Of a DNA stretch of 64,000 nt, positions 27,190 to 36,120 are shown in pieces. The first letter of the stretch is position 1. Each line of letters starts with the position of its first letter. The stretch spans positions 248,001 through 312,000 of the forward strand of contig NZ_FNHN01000005.1 of assembly GCF_900103525.1 (NCBI RefSeq). The letters run 5' to 3'. The notes beneath the pieces were generated by a model. It had not been told where the DNA came from. It searched no databases and saw nothing but the letters and a program-made list of their open reading frames with translations. The DNA comes from Bacillus sp. OK048 (GTDB lineage: Bacteria; Bacillota; Bacilli; Bacillales; Cytobacillaceae). A program made the position numbers and the translations under genes.

Positions 27190-28379
27190 AAAAATTCAGT
27201 CTCGACATGCGGGATGTTCCTAAAGAATTAATTCTTATACTTAATATGTTAAAGAATGATGATGGTTGTATTCAAGATTATTTAAGAGAAGAATACGAGA
27301 ATATAGATTGGAAAATGTTTTTGGATTTAACGTTACATCATCGGGTTTATCCTTTACTAGCTTCTAAACTTAAAAATTTTGATGCTAGTTTAATTCCTCC
27401 ATTCGTAGGCCAAAAGGTAACTGAATTCTATAAGAGAAATATTTTTAAAATGCTCCAACTTAGTGGTGAAATGGAACAATTAGCTACTTTATTTAATGCG
27501 AATGATATAAAAACCATTTTTTTAAAAGGGCCATTACTGGGAAATGAGATCTATGGGGATGTTTCACTTAGGACATGTGGAGATTTAGATATACTTATTC
27601 CTATTGAAGATTTAGATAGTGTGCATAAAATTCTAGAAAAACAAGGTTTTATAAAAGATGAATATATACTAAGTATATTGGGAGATTGGAAATGGAGACA
27701 TCATCATGTTACTTATTACCAAAAATCCAAAAATGTTAAAGTAGAAATTCATTGGAGACTAAATCCAGGACCTGGAAAGGAACCAGGATTTTTAGAATTA
27801 TGGGAACGTAAGAGAAAAAGCTTATCTGTTAATAGTCCAATTTATTTATTAGGCAGGGAGGATTTATTTTTATTTCTTGTTTCTCATGGTGCAAGACACG
27901 GATGGTCACGTCTCCGTTGGTTAATAGATATTGAGAGAATGATTGAGCAGGAAATGGATTGGCAAAAAGTTCATTCTCTTACGAAAAAACACAACAATTT
28001 TCATGTGGTTGGACAAAGTATAATCTTATCTTCTGCCCTATTAAATGCAAATGTATCAAAAGAATTGCTAATATTTACAAGTAATCAATCTAAATCATTA
28101 GCTCAGAATGCGATATTTTATATGGAAAATATGGTTAATTTGCATGATGACCTTGTCCCAAAATATATTTCTATATACCATGGCCGCCATTTATATTCGT
28201 TAATGTCTCGTCAGCAAAAGGTTTTGTACAAAATCAGTTATTTATACCCCTATCATATCGACACCGTGACGATACCATTACCTAAAAAACTCCATTTTTT
28301 ATATTTTATTCTAAGACCTTTTTTATGTTTATGGAGAAAGGCAATAAAGCAAGAACTATCCTTGGAGGAACCGAAATGA
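27186..28379 (+). CDS. Nucleotidyltransferase-family protein of the lasso cluster
   Basis: A 397-residue protein of the uncharacterised nucleotidyltransferase family common in Firmicutes lasso clusters. The signature FLKGPLLGNEIYGD followed by TCGDLDILIP (about residues 115-145) has the paired acidic residues of a polymerase-beta-type active site. A later EIHWRLNPG provides the third. The GTG start has AAGGAG upstream and overlaps the B2 stop. It may modify the peptide or act in immunity; the function is not established. Confidence 0.85.
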   Translation: MKKFSLDMRDVPKELILILNMLKNDDGCIQDYLREEYENIDWKMFLDLTLHHRVYPLLASKLKNFDASLIPPFVGQKVTEFYKRNIFKMLQLSGEMEQLATLFNANDIKTIFLKGPLLGNEIYGDVSLRTCGDLDILIPIEDLDSVHKILEKQGFIKDEYILSILGDWKWRHHHVTYYQKSKNVKVEIHWRLNPGPGKEPGFLELWERKRKSLSVNSPIYLLGREDLFLFLVSHGARHGWSRLRWLIDIERMIEQEMDWQKVHSLTKKHNNFHVVGQSIILSSALLNANVSKELLIFTSNQSKSLAQNAIFYMENMVNLHDDLVPKYISIYHGRHLYSLMSRQQKVLYKISYLYPYHIDTVTIPLPKKLHFLYFILRPFLCLWRKAIKQELSLEEPK

Positions 28380-30169
28380 AAGAGATCATGCATTTTGTAA
28401 AACTTATCCATTCCTTTTCAGGGAAAATACTGTATTTTAACCTTACTGCAATGTTATTAATTAGCCTTTTTGAAGGTATAGGTATTTTTTTGCTATTACC
28501 CTTAATTCACTTAACGGAGATAGTAGATTTAAATATAAATAATAGTTTTTTAAATCAGTTTTCTTTCATTTTTCAAGGTATTCCGCAAACAACCTCTTTA
28601 GCTATAATCTTAGGTCTATTCGTGTTGTTAATGATAGGACAAAGTTTTTTTCAAAGGCAACAAACCATATTGAATGTAAAAATTCAGCAAAGCTTTGCTT
28701 GTTATATTAGAGAAGAAACGTATAAATTAATCTTATTGGCTAATTGGGGATTTTTTTTAAAAAATCGTAAATCAGATCTCATTAATTCAATGATTTCGGA
28801 AACTGGTCGTGTTAGCGGAGGTATAAGTGTTTTTTTTAGTTTTATCTCTTCGTTCATATTTACACTTATTCAAATTGGGATTGCTTGTTTTTTTTCAATA
28901 AAGATGACCATATTTGTTACTTTATTCGGATTATTAGTGGTAATTTTCTCGAGAAAATTTATCAAACAATCTAGTAAATTAGGAATGGAAAATATCGAAT
29001 TGGGCCAAATGTATATGGCAGGAATTACCGATTCCTTCAATGGTATAAAAGATATAAAAAGTAACAATATAGAGGAGCACCACATTTCGTGGTTCAAGGA
29101 ACTAAACGGGAAAATGGTTAAGAACTCAATCAAAGCTGTGGAGTTAAAAACAAAATCAAACTTTATTTATAAAGTAGTATCAGCATTATTAATTGGAATT
29201 TTTATATTTATTTCAATAAAAATGTTTAAGGGGCAGTCCGCATCCTTGTTTATAATTCTTGTAATATTTTCTAGAATATGGCCAAGAATAACTGGAATAC
29301 AGTCAAATTTGGAACAGGTAGGTTTAGCATTACCTTCGTTTAAGAAACTTCTAGAACTACAGAATCAATGTATTAAGGGACGCGAGTTAAATGAAACCAT
29401 GATTCATAACGTAGATCCAATCATGATAAAAAAAGGTCTAGAATGTAGGGATGTTTATTTTAAATATAATAAAGCAGAGCAATATGCCTTACAAAAAATT
29501 AACTTGCGATTTCCCGCCAATCGAATGACTGCAATTGTGGGTCCTTCAGGTGCTGGTAAAAGCACGCTAATAGATATATTAATGGGGCTTAATCGGCCTG
29601 AAACTGGTGAGGTATTAATTGATGGTGAAACTTTAACGAGTGAAAATTTACTTGCGTTGAGACGTTCAATTAGTTATGTACCCCAGGATCCATTCTTGTT
29701 TAATAATACAATTCGAGAAAACTTATTAATTATTGATAAGAATGCAAAAGATGATCAAATCTGGGAGGCTTTGGAGTTTGCAGCAGCAGCTGATTTTGTT
29801 AAAAGACTTCCTGAGGGTCTAGATACACTAATTGGCGATAGGGGAGTAAAACTTTCCGGAGGTGAACGTCAAAGACTTGTCCTTGCAAGAGCCATTTTAA
29901 GAAAGCCATCTATTCTTGTCTTAGATGAGGCAACCAGTGCGTTAGATACAGAAAACGAGACTAAAATCCAAACTGCGCTTGATAAGTTAAAGGGATCAAT
30001 GACAGTCATAATAATTGCACATCGTTTATCAACTATTCGGAATGCTGATCAAGTAATAGTTTTAGATCAAGGTGAAATCATTCAACAAGGCCAATTCGGA
30101 CAACTAGCAAATGAGAAACATGGAATGTTTAGTAGGCTGTTAAAAAAGCAAATGGAAGTAAGTGTTTGA
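28376..30169 (+). CDS. ABC exporter of the lasso peptide
   Basis: A 597-residue half-transporter with an N-terminal six-helix membrane domain (1-320) and a C-terminal ATPase. The latter has Walker A GPSGAGKST (near 395), signature LSGGERQRL and Walker B ILVLDEATSALD (near 520). It exports the mature peptide and usually gives self-immunity. The start at 28376 follows GGAGG at 7 bases; the longer frame from 28325 overlaps the previous gene and has no ribosome site. It is the last gene of the cluster. Confidence 0.92.
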   Translation: MKEIMHFVKLIHSFSGKILYFNLTAMLLISLFEGIGIFLLLPLIHLTEIVDLNINNSFLNQFSFIFQGIPQTTSLAIILGLFVLLMIGQSFFQRQQTILNVKIQQSFACYIREETYKLILLANWGFFLKNRKSDLINSMISETGRVSGGISVFFSFISSFIFTLIQIGIACFFSIKMTIFVTLFGLLVVIFSRKFIKQSSKLGMENIELGQMYMAGITDSFNGIKDIKSNNIEEHHISWFKELNGKMVKNSIKAVELKTKSNFIYKVVSALLIGIFIFISIKMFKGQSASLFIILVIFSRIWPRITGIQSNLEQVGLALPSFKKLLELQNQCIKGRELNETMIHNVDPIMIKKGLECRDVYFKYNKAEQYALQKINLRFPANRMTAIVGPSGAGKSTLIDILMGLNRPETGEVLIDGETLTSENLLALRRSISYVPQDPFLFNNTIRENLLIIDKNAKDDQIWEALEFAAAADFVKRLPEGLDTLIGDRGVKLSGGERQRLVLARAILRKPSILVLDEATSALDTENETKIQTALDKLKGSMTVIIIAHRLSTIRNADQVIVLDQGEIIQQGQFGQLANEKHGMFSRLLKKQMEVSV

Positions 30170-30210
30170 TAGATATCCTAACCCTAAGCTTCATAACTTA
30201 ATAAAAAATT

Positions 30211-30251
30211 CGGAATATTCCGTTGACATGTTCCTTATTAAGAACTAAAAT
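30211..30251 (+). promoter_or_regulatory. eps promoter with SinR-type operator in the spacer
   Basis: TTGACA (30223-30228) and TAAAAT (30246-30251) are 17 bp apart. The spacer holds GTTCCTTATTAAGAAC (30230-30245), a one-mismatch version of the GTTCT-N6-AGAAC palindrome, so repressor and polymerase would exclude each other. A separate perfect palindrome CGGAATATTCCG (30211-30222) abuts the -35 box and may be another operator. Confidence 0.75.
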
Positions 30252-30321
30252 AGTCTATAAATAGTTTAATTTTGTAGTTTATAATGGTAAAAACAAGATT
30301 AACAAATTTTTTTTGCAAAAA

Positions 30322-30350
30322 TTGTTCTTTATTCAGAACAAACATAATAT
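30322..30350 (+). promoter_or_regulatory. Second SinR-type operator before epsA
   Basis: GTTCTTTATTCAGAAC (30324-30339) is a perfect GTTCT-N6-AGAAC palindrome, part of a longer TTGTTCT...AGAACAA repeat. It lies 94 bp downstream of the first operator. TTGTTC and TAATAT (30345-30350) around it are spaced 17 bp and could be a second promoter. Confidence 0.65.
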
Positions 30351-30390
30351 TTCTCTTCAATTGTAGATGTCTTACCCAAAAGGTGGTTAA

Positions 30391-31125
30391 ATGAATAGTT
30401 TTAATCAAAATAACAGTATAGAAAAAAGAAGAGCAAAGGAAATAAATTTAAAGGATTTATTCCAAGTTTTAAAGAGGCGTTTTTGGATAATCTTTATATT
30501 CACAGTTCTCGCCAGTATAGCTGGTGTATTCATGAACCAAACATCGACTACTCCGTTGTATCTAACTTCTTCTAGAATTATTATTGGTGCTGATGCGGAA
30601 TCAAGAAAGACGCTGCAAGTCATTATTAAAGACTCAACCATCTTAGATAAGGTGGTTCAGGAATTGAATCTTACTCAATCAGCTGAAGCGTTGGCAGGGC
30701 AAATTACAGTTGCTAGTGTTGAAAGTTCTCAGGTAGTAAGTATTAGTGTGGTGGATAGGGATCCGAATGTAGCTGCCAAAATTGCGGATACAACCGCAAG
30801 AGTTTTTAGGGAAGAAGTGCCAAACATTGTTGGGCAAGATTATGTAAGGTTATTATCTATTGCTAAAATAAACCCCGCACCTATTAATCAAGATAATGGT
30901 AATAAGTTATTTATTGCCATTTTTGCAGGAATAGTAGTCGGAGTTGGATTAGCATTTTTAGTAGAATCTTTGGACGATAAAATTCGCTCAGAGCGAGAAA
31001 TCGAATCATTATTTGGTGCTCCAGTATTAGGAAGGGTTTCAAAGATGAACAATAAAAATATAAAAAAGAAAAACAATAGTCAACTGGCACTAAAAATAAG
31101 AGGTGAGACAATTGGGTTTAAATAA
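30391..31125 (+). CDS. epsA: Chain-length regulator / kinase activator EpsA (Wzz family)
   Basis: A 244-residue polysaccharide co-polymerase. One membrane helix is near residues 30-50, an extracellular Wzz domain follows, and a second helix is near 170-190, preceded by the proline motif INPAPINQ. The short cytoplasmic tail activates the adjacent tyrosine kinase in this family. It is the first gene of the cluster, just downstream of the operators, as epsA is in B. subtilis. Confidence 0.9.
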   Translation: MNSFNQNNSIEKRRAKEINLKDLFQVLKRRFWIIFIFTVLASIAGVFMNQTSTTPLYLTSSRIIIGADAESRKTLQVIIKDSTILDKVVQELNLTQSAEALAGQITVASVESSQVVSISVVDRDPNVAAKIADTTARVFREEVPNIVGQDYVRLLSIAKINPAPINQDNGNKLFIAIFAGIVVGVGLAFLVESLDDKIRSEREIESLFGAPVLGRVSKMNNKNIKKKNNSQLALKIRGETIGFK

Positions 31126-31768
31126 ACGAAAGAGCTTAGTTGCTACAAAAAAGAAATCGTTAATCACCCATTCTTATCCAGATTCAATTATTTCAGAGCA
31201 GTTTCGGATGATCCAAACAAATATTAAATTTTCGATGGCAGGAGAGAAAAGTCAAATCTTTTTAATCACTTCTCCAAGTGATGGAGAAGGTAAGTCAACC
31301 ACTGCAGTAAATCTGGCTATTTCAATGGCACAACAGAAAGAAAAGGTACTTTTAATCGATGCCAATTTAAGAAAGCCAGCATTACATTCCTTTTTTAAAA
31401 CAGATAACACTTATGGGTTGACAGATGTTCTAAGTGGGAAAATATCCTTTTATGATGCTGTTTTTCATACCGAAATTGGGGGATTAGATTTAATACCAAG
31501 TGGACCGATTCCCTATAATCCTGTTGAATTATTAGGATCACAAATGATGCAGGAACTTCTGAAGACTACTCTAAAATCATATGATGCAATATTAATTGAT
31601 TCCAATGCCATTCTTGAAGTAACAGATACGAAACTTTTAGCCAATCAATGCGATGGCGTGGTATTAGTTATCCAAAATGGAAAAACAAAATTTGAAAAAG
31701 CAGCTGAGGCTAAAAAAGTGTTGGAATTTGCTAGAGCAAAGCTAGTTGGAGTAGTTTTGAATAAATAA
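31112..31768 (+). CDS. epsB: BY-type tyrosine kinase EpsB
   Basis: A 218-residue CpsD/CapB-type kinase with Walker A SPSDGEGKSTTAVNLA (about residues 50-65) and Walker A' VLLIDANLRKP (about 85-95). It pairs with EpsA to control polymer assembly. The protein ends GVVLNK without the Tyr-rich C-terminal tail that such kinases autophosphorylate, an oddity noted in the findings. The TTG at 31112 is preferred (AGAGGTGA site, 6 bases); GTG at 31103 is an alternative. It overlaps the end of epsA. Confidence 0.9.
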   Translation: MGLNKRKSLVATKKKSLITHSYPDSIISEQFRMIQTNIKFSMAGEKSQIFLITSPSDGEGKSTTAVNLAISMAQQKEKVLLIDANLRKPALHSFFKTDNTYGLTDVLSGKISFYDAVFHTEIGGLDLIPSGPIPYNPVELLGSQMMQELLKTTLKSYDAILIDSNAILEVTDTKLLANQCDGVVLVIQNGKTKFEKAAEAKKVLEFARAKLVGVVLNK

Positions 31769-31834
31769 GGAAAAAATTTTCGTTTCCTCGTTCTTTATAA
31801 AGCTTATTAACGTTTCTTATAAGAAAGATATATT

Positions 31835-31950
31835 ATCTGGTGATATCTCCTTACCGTTATCAAAGGAGGTACTCGGTCATGCTGTGGGTTTTGTACCTTA
31901 GACGTTAGTCGTCGATAGTGTGATGTGAGGATGGGTTAGATGCCCAACTT
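31835..31950 (+). ncRNA. EAR element (eps-associated RNA)
   Basis: A non-coding, highly structured block between epsB and epsC, the position of the EAR antitermination RNA in B. subtilis. Stems are visible: CTCCTT with AAGGAG (around 31850-31870), GGTAC with GTACC (around 31869-31900), GACG with CGTC (around 31901-31914) and TGGG with CCCA (31933-31946). EAR lets RNA polymerase read through terminators over the long operon. An intrinsic terminator follows at once. The assignment rests on position, structure and partial sequence recall. Confidence 0.75.
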
Positions 31951-31957
31951 TACTATT

Positions 31958-32008
31958 AAAAAAGTTTAATTATGTGGTCTCCAGTAGACTATATAATTAA
32001 ACTTTTTT
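31958..32008 (+). terminator. Intrinsic terminator downstream of EAR
   Basis: AAAAAAGTTTAATTAT and its exact complement form a 16-bp stem ending in T6. It lies inside the operon right after the EAR element, so it would need antitermination to be passed. Confidence 0.75.
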
Positions 32009-32022
32009 AAAGAAGTGACATT

Positions 32023-32181
32023 GTGAACAACCTTGATAAATATCCAAAATCTATAAAAAAAGCAGTCAGATATATTAAACAAGATGCATCCTTAGATGAG
32101 TTAAAGGAAATTAAAAGTCTAATAGATAAAGCAATAAGGATAAGGAACCAATCCACCAAGAAAACCAAGTTATACCTTTAA
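32023..32181 (+). CDS. Small basic helical protein between EAR and epsC (52 aa)
   Basis: A GTG-started ORF with a modest AGAAGTGA ribosome site. The product is Lys-rich with a predicted helical centre, including AVRYIKQDASLDELKEIK and SLIDKAIRIR. It ends 27 bases before epsC. No counterpart exists at this position in B. subtilis eps that I know of, and I do not recognise the family. A regulatory or scaffold role is only a guess. Confidence 0.55.
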   Translation: MNNLDKYPKSIKKAVRYIKQDASLDELKEIKSLIDKAIRIRNQSTKKTKLYL

Positions 32182-32208
32182 TAAAATCTGTTGTCTAAGG
32201 AGGAAAGT

Positions 32209-34035
32209 ATGACCTATCGCCAAAGATTATCGTTATTTATTGTAATTGACTCATGCATTGTCTTAACGGCTATTTTTTTTAGTCGTTTTTTAGTAAATGG
32301 AACTATTCATGTTATTACCTTTCCCATCGCATTAAGTGCTAGTGTCCTTTTAATAAGTCACCATATCCTTTCATTTCAATATCATCTTTATAAAAAAGCC
32401 TGGGAATACGCAAGTATCGGCGAGTTAGTCAGTATTTTAAGGGTAGTGACTATTTCAATTCTTACTGCAGCAGTTTTTCAGCAAATCATTGTTCAGGAGA
32501 TAAACTTTCGATTACTAACCGTCACGTGGTTACTCAATATGTCTTTTATTGGCGGTTCGCGCTTTTGCTGGAGGATGTTTAGAGATTCGTATCTCAATAA
32601 AGTTGTTAATAAAAAGCGAACGCTCATTGTTGGTGCTGGATCCGCTGGAATGATGGTAGCAAGGCAACTAAAGAAAAATAATGAGGCAAACCTCTTACCA
32701 GCTGCGTTTATTGATGATGATGCCAAAAAGCATCAGCTTGATATATTAGGAATACCGGTACTTGGTGGAATATCAAACATTGAGCTTGCTGTTAAGAAAT
32801 TAGGAATTGAACATATCATCATTGCGATACCATCACTTAGTAAGAGGGAGTTAAATACAATTTTTCTGGAGTGTGCAAAAACAAACGCGAAAACACAAAT
32901 ACTTCCGATGCTGGAAGATTTAGTTACTGGAAAAGTATCCGTTAAACAATTTCGTGATGTACAGGTAGAGGATTTACTAGGTAGAGAGCCGGTAGAATTA
33001 GATATTAATAGTATTTCTGAAAATATTGCCGGAAAAGTGGTTCTAGTCACAGGAGCAGGTGGTTCGATTGGCTCGGAAATTTGCCGCCAAATTTCAAAAT
33101 TTGATCCCAAACGGTTGGTATTGCTTGGCCACGGTGAAAATAGCATCTATTTGATTGAGATGGAATTAAAAGAGACCTTTAAGAATACTAAAATTGAATT
33201 TATTCCGATAATTGCTGACTTACAAGATGAAAGAAAAATGATGAAGGTTATGAGTATATATCAACCAGATACTGTCTATCATGCGGGAGCTCATAAACAT
33301 GTACCACTTATGGAAGCTAACCCTGAAGAAGCAGTCAAAAATAACTTAATTGGAACAATGAATGCGGCCAAGGCTGCCAGTTGGAATGGTGTTAACACCT
33401 TTGTTATGGTCTCAACGGATAAAGCAGTTAATCCCACAAGTGTTATGGGTGCAACAAAAAGACTTGCAGAAATGATGATTCAATATATGGACAGTGAAAG
33501 TAAGACGAAATTTGTTGCCGTTCGTTTTGGAAATGTGCTAGGAAGCAGAGGGAGTGTAATTCCCTTATTTAAAAAGCAAATTGAAAAAGGGGGACCAGTT
33601 ACGGTTACCCATCCTGAAATGGTTCGTTATTTTATGACGATTCCGGAAGCAGCGAGATTGGTCCTTCAAGGCGGGGCACTAGCAAAAGGTGGAGAGATTT
33701 TTGTATTAGATATGGGGGATCCAGTAAAGATCGTTGATTTAGCTAAAAATCTTATAAAACTATCGGGTAATTCTATAGAAGAAATAGGAATTCAATTCTC
33801 AGGAATAAGACCAGGAGAAAAGCTTTTTGAAGAACTATTAAAAGCAGAAGAGGTTCATGAGCAACAAATCTACCCGAAGATTTATATCGGCAGAAAATCT
33901 GAAATTTACTTAAAAGAAATAGAAGATCTACTCTCAACATTCTCAAATTTAGATAAAGAGGAGATAAGAGAGAAGCTTTTAAACCTTGCTAATAATAAAG
34001 TAGCATCACAAACAAAATTAACTGTATCTGTTTAA
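32209..34035 (+). CDS. epsC: EpsC: membrane nucleotide-sugar dehydratase/epimerase
   Basis: A 608-residue CapD/FlaA1-type protein. Four N-terminal membrane helices (10-120) are followed by a CoA-binding-like domain (VGAGSAGMMVA, about 142) and a C-terminal SDR domain with VLVTGAGGSIGSEICRQ (about 280). It is the equivalent of B. subtilis EpsC (about 598 aa), a UDP-N-acetyl-sugar 4,6-dehydratase in the bacillosamine-type pathway with EpsM and EpsN. The ATG at 32209 follows AAGGAGG; the TTG six codons earlier was rejected. Confidence 0.92.
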   Translation: MTYRQRLSLFIVIDSCIVLTAIFFSRFLVNGTIHVITFPIALSASVLLISHHILSFQYHLYKKAWEYASIGELVSILRVVTISILTAAVFQQIIVQEINFRLLTVTWLLNMSFIGGSRFCWRMFRDSYLNKVVNKKRTLIVGAGSAGMMVARQLKKNNEANLLPAAFIDDDAKKHQLDILGIPVLGGISNIELAVKKLGIEHIIIAIPSLSKRELNTIFLECAKTNAKTQILPMLEDLVTGKVSVKQFRDVQVEDLLGREPVELDINSISENIAGKVVLVTGAGGSIGSEICRQISKFDPKRLVLLGHGENSIYLIEMELKETFKNTKIEFIPIIADLQDERKMMKVMSIYQPDTVYHAGAHKHVPLMEANPEEAVKNNLIGTMNAAKAASWNGVNTFVMVSTDKAVNPTSVMGATKRLAEMMIQYMDSESKTKFVAVRFGNVLGSRGSVIPLFKKQIEKGGPVTVTHPEMVRYFMTIPEAARLVLQGGALAKGGEIFVLDMGDPVKIVDLAKNLIKLSGNSIEEIGIQFSGIRPGEKLFEELLKAEEVHEQQIYPKIYIGRKSEIYLKEIEDLLSTFSNLDKEEIREKLLNLANNKVASQTKLTVSV

Positions 34036-34048
34036 AGGGGAGTAAACA

Positions 34049-34927
34049 ATGAAAGTCAGAAAAGCAATTATTCCAGCAGCGGGACTTGGGACGAGGTTTC
34101 TGCCTGCTACTAAGGCAATGCCGAAAGAGATGTTACCAATCGTAGACAAGCCAACGATTCAATATATTGTAGAGGAAGCAGTAGAGTCAGGGATTGAAGA
34201 TATTATTATCGTAACGGGTAAAGGTAAACGAGCCATTGAGGATCACTTTGATAACTCTTTTGAACTTGAGCAAAATTTAATAGAAAAAGGTAAATTCCAG
34301 TTACTAGATGAAGTTCAAAAGTCATCAAAATTGGTAGACATACATTATATTCGACAGAAGGAACCAAAAGGATTAGGTCATGCCATCTGGTGTGCACGAA
34401 AGTTTATTGGAGATGAACCATTTGCTGTACTTCTAGGCGATGATATAGTGAAAGCCGAAAAACCATGCTTAAAGCAATTAATCGACCAATATGAAAGATA
34501 CAATGCTTCCATACTAGGTGTGCAAACAGTTGCTGATCATGATGTTTCCAGGTATGGAATTGTTGATGGCAGGTGTATTGGTGAACGATTTTATAATGTG
34601 AATAGCTTGGTAGAAAAACCAAAACAGGATGAGGCCCCATCAAATCTCGCAATTCTTGGACGTTATATTTTGAGTCCCAAGATATTTGAAATATTAGGCA
34701 AACAGAAACCTGGTGCAGGTGGTGAAATTCAACTTACTGATGCCATTGCATGTTTAAACAAGTATGAAGCTGTCTATGCCTACGATTTTGAGGGTATTCG
34801 GTATGATGTTGGTGAAAAAATGGGTTTCATTCAAACAAGTATTGAATTTGCTTTACAACGTGAAGATTTAAGGAATCCATTACTAGATTATCTTTCATCT
34901 ATTCTGGACAAAGAGCTTGTTAAGTAG
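34049..34927 (+). CDS. gtaB: UTP-glucose-1-phosphate uridylyltransferase
   Basis: A 292-residue GalU/GtaB-family enzyme with the nucleotide-binding [17 protein letters not shown] (residues 12-28), [10 protein letters not shown], and [12 protein letters not shown] near 220. It makes UDP-glucose, the precursor used by galE in the same cluster. The ATG follows AAGGGGAG, 13 bases after epsC. B. subtilis also has paralogues (YngB, YtdA), so this may be an eps-dedicated copy. Confidence 0.92.
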   Translation: MKVRKAIIPAAGLGTRFLPATKAMPKEMLPIVDKPTIQYIVEEAVESGIEDIIIVTGKGKRAIEDHFDNSFELEQNLIEKGKFQLLDEVQKSSKLVDIHYIRQKEPKGLGHAIWCARKFIGDEPFAVLLGDDIVKAEKPCLKQLIDQYERYNASILGVQTVADHDVSRYGIVDGRCIGERFYNVNSLVEKPKQDEAPSNLAILGRYILSPKIFEILGKQKPGAGGEIQLTDAIACLNKYEAVYAYDFEGIRYDVGEKMGFIQTSIEFALQREDLRNPLLDYLSSILDKELVK

Positions 34928-34944
34928 ATTTAATTAAAGGATGG

Positions 34945-36120
34945 ATGATAGAAATGCAAAAGAAAGTGCTGTTCTGTGCAACAGTGGATTATCATTTTAA
35001 GGCTTTTCATTTGCCCTATTTAAAATGGTTTAAAGAACAAGGTTGGGAAGTTCATGTTGCGGCATGTGGTGACATGGAGCTTCCGCATGTAGACAGAAAA
35101 TATAATATCCCGATTCAAAGGTCCCCATTTAACAAAAGGAATATTATGGCTTACAAAGAATTAAAGACAATAATTGAAAATAATCAATATAAAATTATTC
35201 ACTGTCATACACCGATGGGGGGAATACTTACCCGGTTAGCTGCCAGAAAGGCGAGAAAAGGTGGAACAAAGGTGCTATATACGGCCCATGGGTTCCATTT
35301 TTGTAAGGGTGCACCGTTCAGAAACTGGATCCTTTATTATCCAATTGAAAGATTTTTTTCGAGGGTTACAGATTGCCTACTTACAATCAATAATGAGGAT
35401 TTTAACCTTGCTAAAAATCACCAGTTTAAAGCTAAAGTAATAAAACATGTACATGGCATTGGAGTAAATACAGACATTTACAAATCGGTTGATGACGCAC
35501 ATAAATCTAATTTAAGAAAAGATCATGGGTATTTTACTCATGATTTTTTAATGTTTTACGCAGCGGAATTTAATAGGAATAAAAACCAAAGACTACTGAT
35601 TGAATCATTAGCCTTAATAAAAGATAAAGTACCGAATGCAAAGCTATTACTTGCTGGGGATGGACCTTTACTACAAGAATGCCAAGAACTCTCCCTTAGA
35701 TTAGGAGTCGATGGGATGATTGACTTCCTTGGATATCGTAATGATATTGATATAATACTAAAAATGAGTGATATAGCAGTTGCCTCTAGTCTTAGAGAAG
35801 GGCTGCCAGTAAATATTATGGAAGCAATGGCCAGTGGATTGCCGGTTATAGCAAGTATAAATAGGGGCCATTCAGAGTTAGTTCAAAATGACTCAAATGG
35901 ATATGTTCTTTCCCCAAATAATTCTCAGCATTTCGCATTAAGATTGCTTGAAATGTACCAATCTAAGGAACTTTGCAGAAGAATGGGATTAGTAAGCGAA
36001 AATAAAATGAAAAAGTATTCGCTTTCTCGAGTAGGATTAGAGTTAAAAGAGATCTACTCAAGTTATATGGTGGAGGACGCAAATGAGACCCAAAGTAAGC
36101 ATAGTCGTGCCTATATATAA
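34945..36120 (+). CDS. epsD: EpsD-like family 4 glycosyltransferase
   Basis: A 391-residue GT-B enzyme. N-terminal VLFCATVDYHFKAFHLPYL and HCHTPMGGILTRLAAR match the EpsD/PglA group, and the C-terminal donor-binding region has SSLREGLPVNIMEAMASGLPVIA (in segments near residues 275-297). It likely adds an early HexNAc residue to the lipid-linked sugar. The start is ATG 34945, with ATG 34954 as an alternative. Its 3' end overlaps the next gene by 38 bases. Confidence 0.88.
   Translation: MIEMQKKVLFCATVDYHFKAFHLPYLKWFKEQGWEVHVAACGDMELPHVDRKYNIPIQRSPFNKRNIMAYKELKTIIENNQYKIIHCHTPMGGILTRLAARKARKGGTKVLYTAHGFHFCKGAPFRNWILYYPIERFFSRVTDCLLTINNEDFNLAKNHQFKAKVIKHVHGIGVNTDIYKSVDDAHKSNLRKDHGYFTHDFLMFYAAEFNRNKNQRLLIESLALIKDKVPNAKLLLAGDGPLLQECQELSLRLGVDGMIDFLGYRNDIDIILKMSDIAVASSLREGLPVNIMEAMASGLPVIASINRGHSELVQNDSNGYVLSPNNSQHFALRLLEMYQSKELCRRMGLVSENKMKKYSLSRVGLELKEIYSSYMVEDANETQSKHSRAYI

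Noticed and set aside
31790-31805. GTTCT-TTATAA-AGCTT after epsB as an operator
   Set aside because: The right half has two mismatches and there is no promoter at this place; it lies in the EAR leader.
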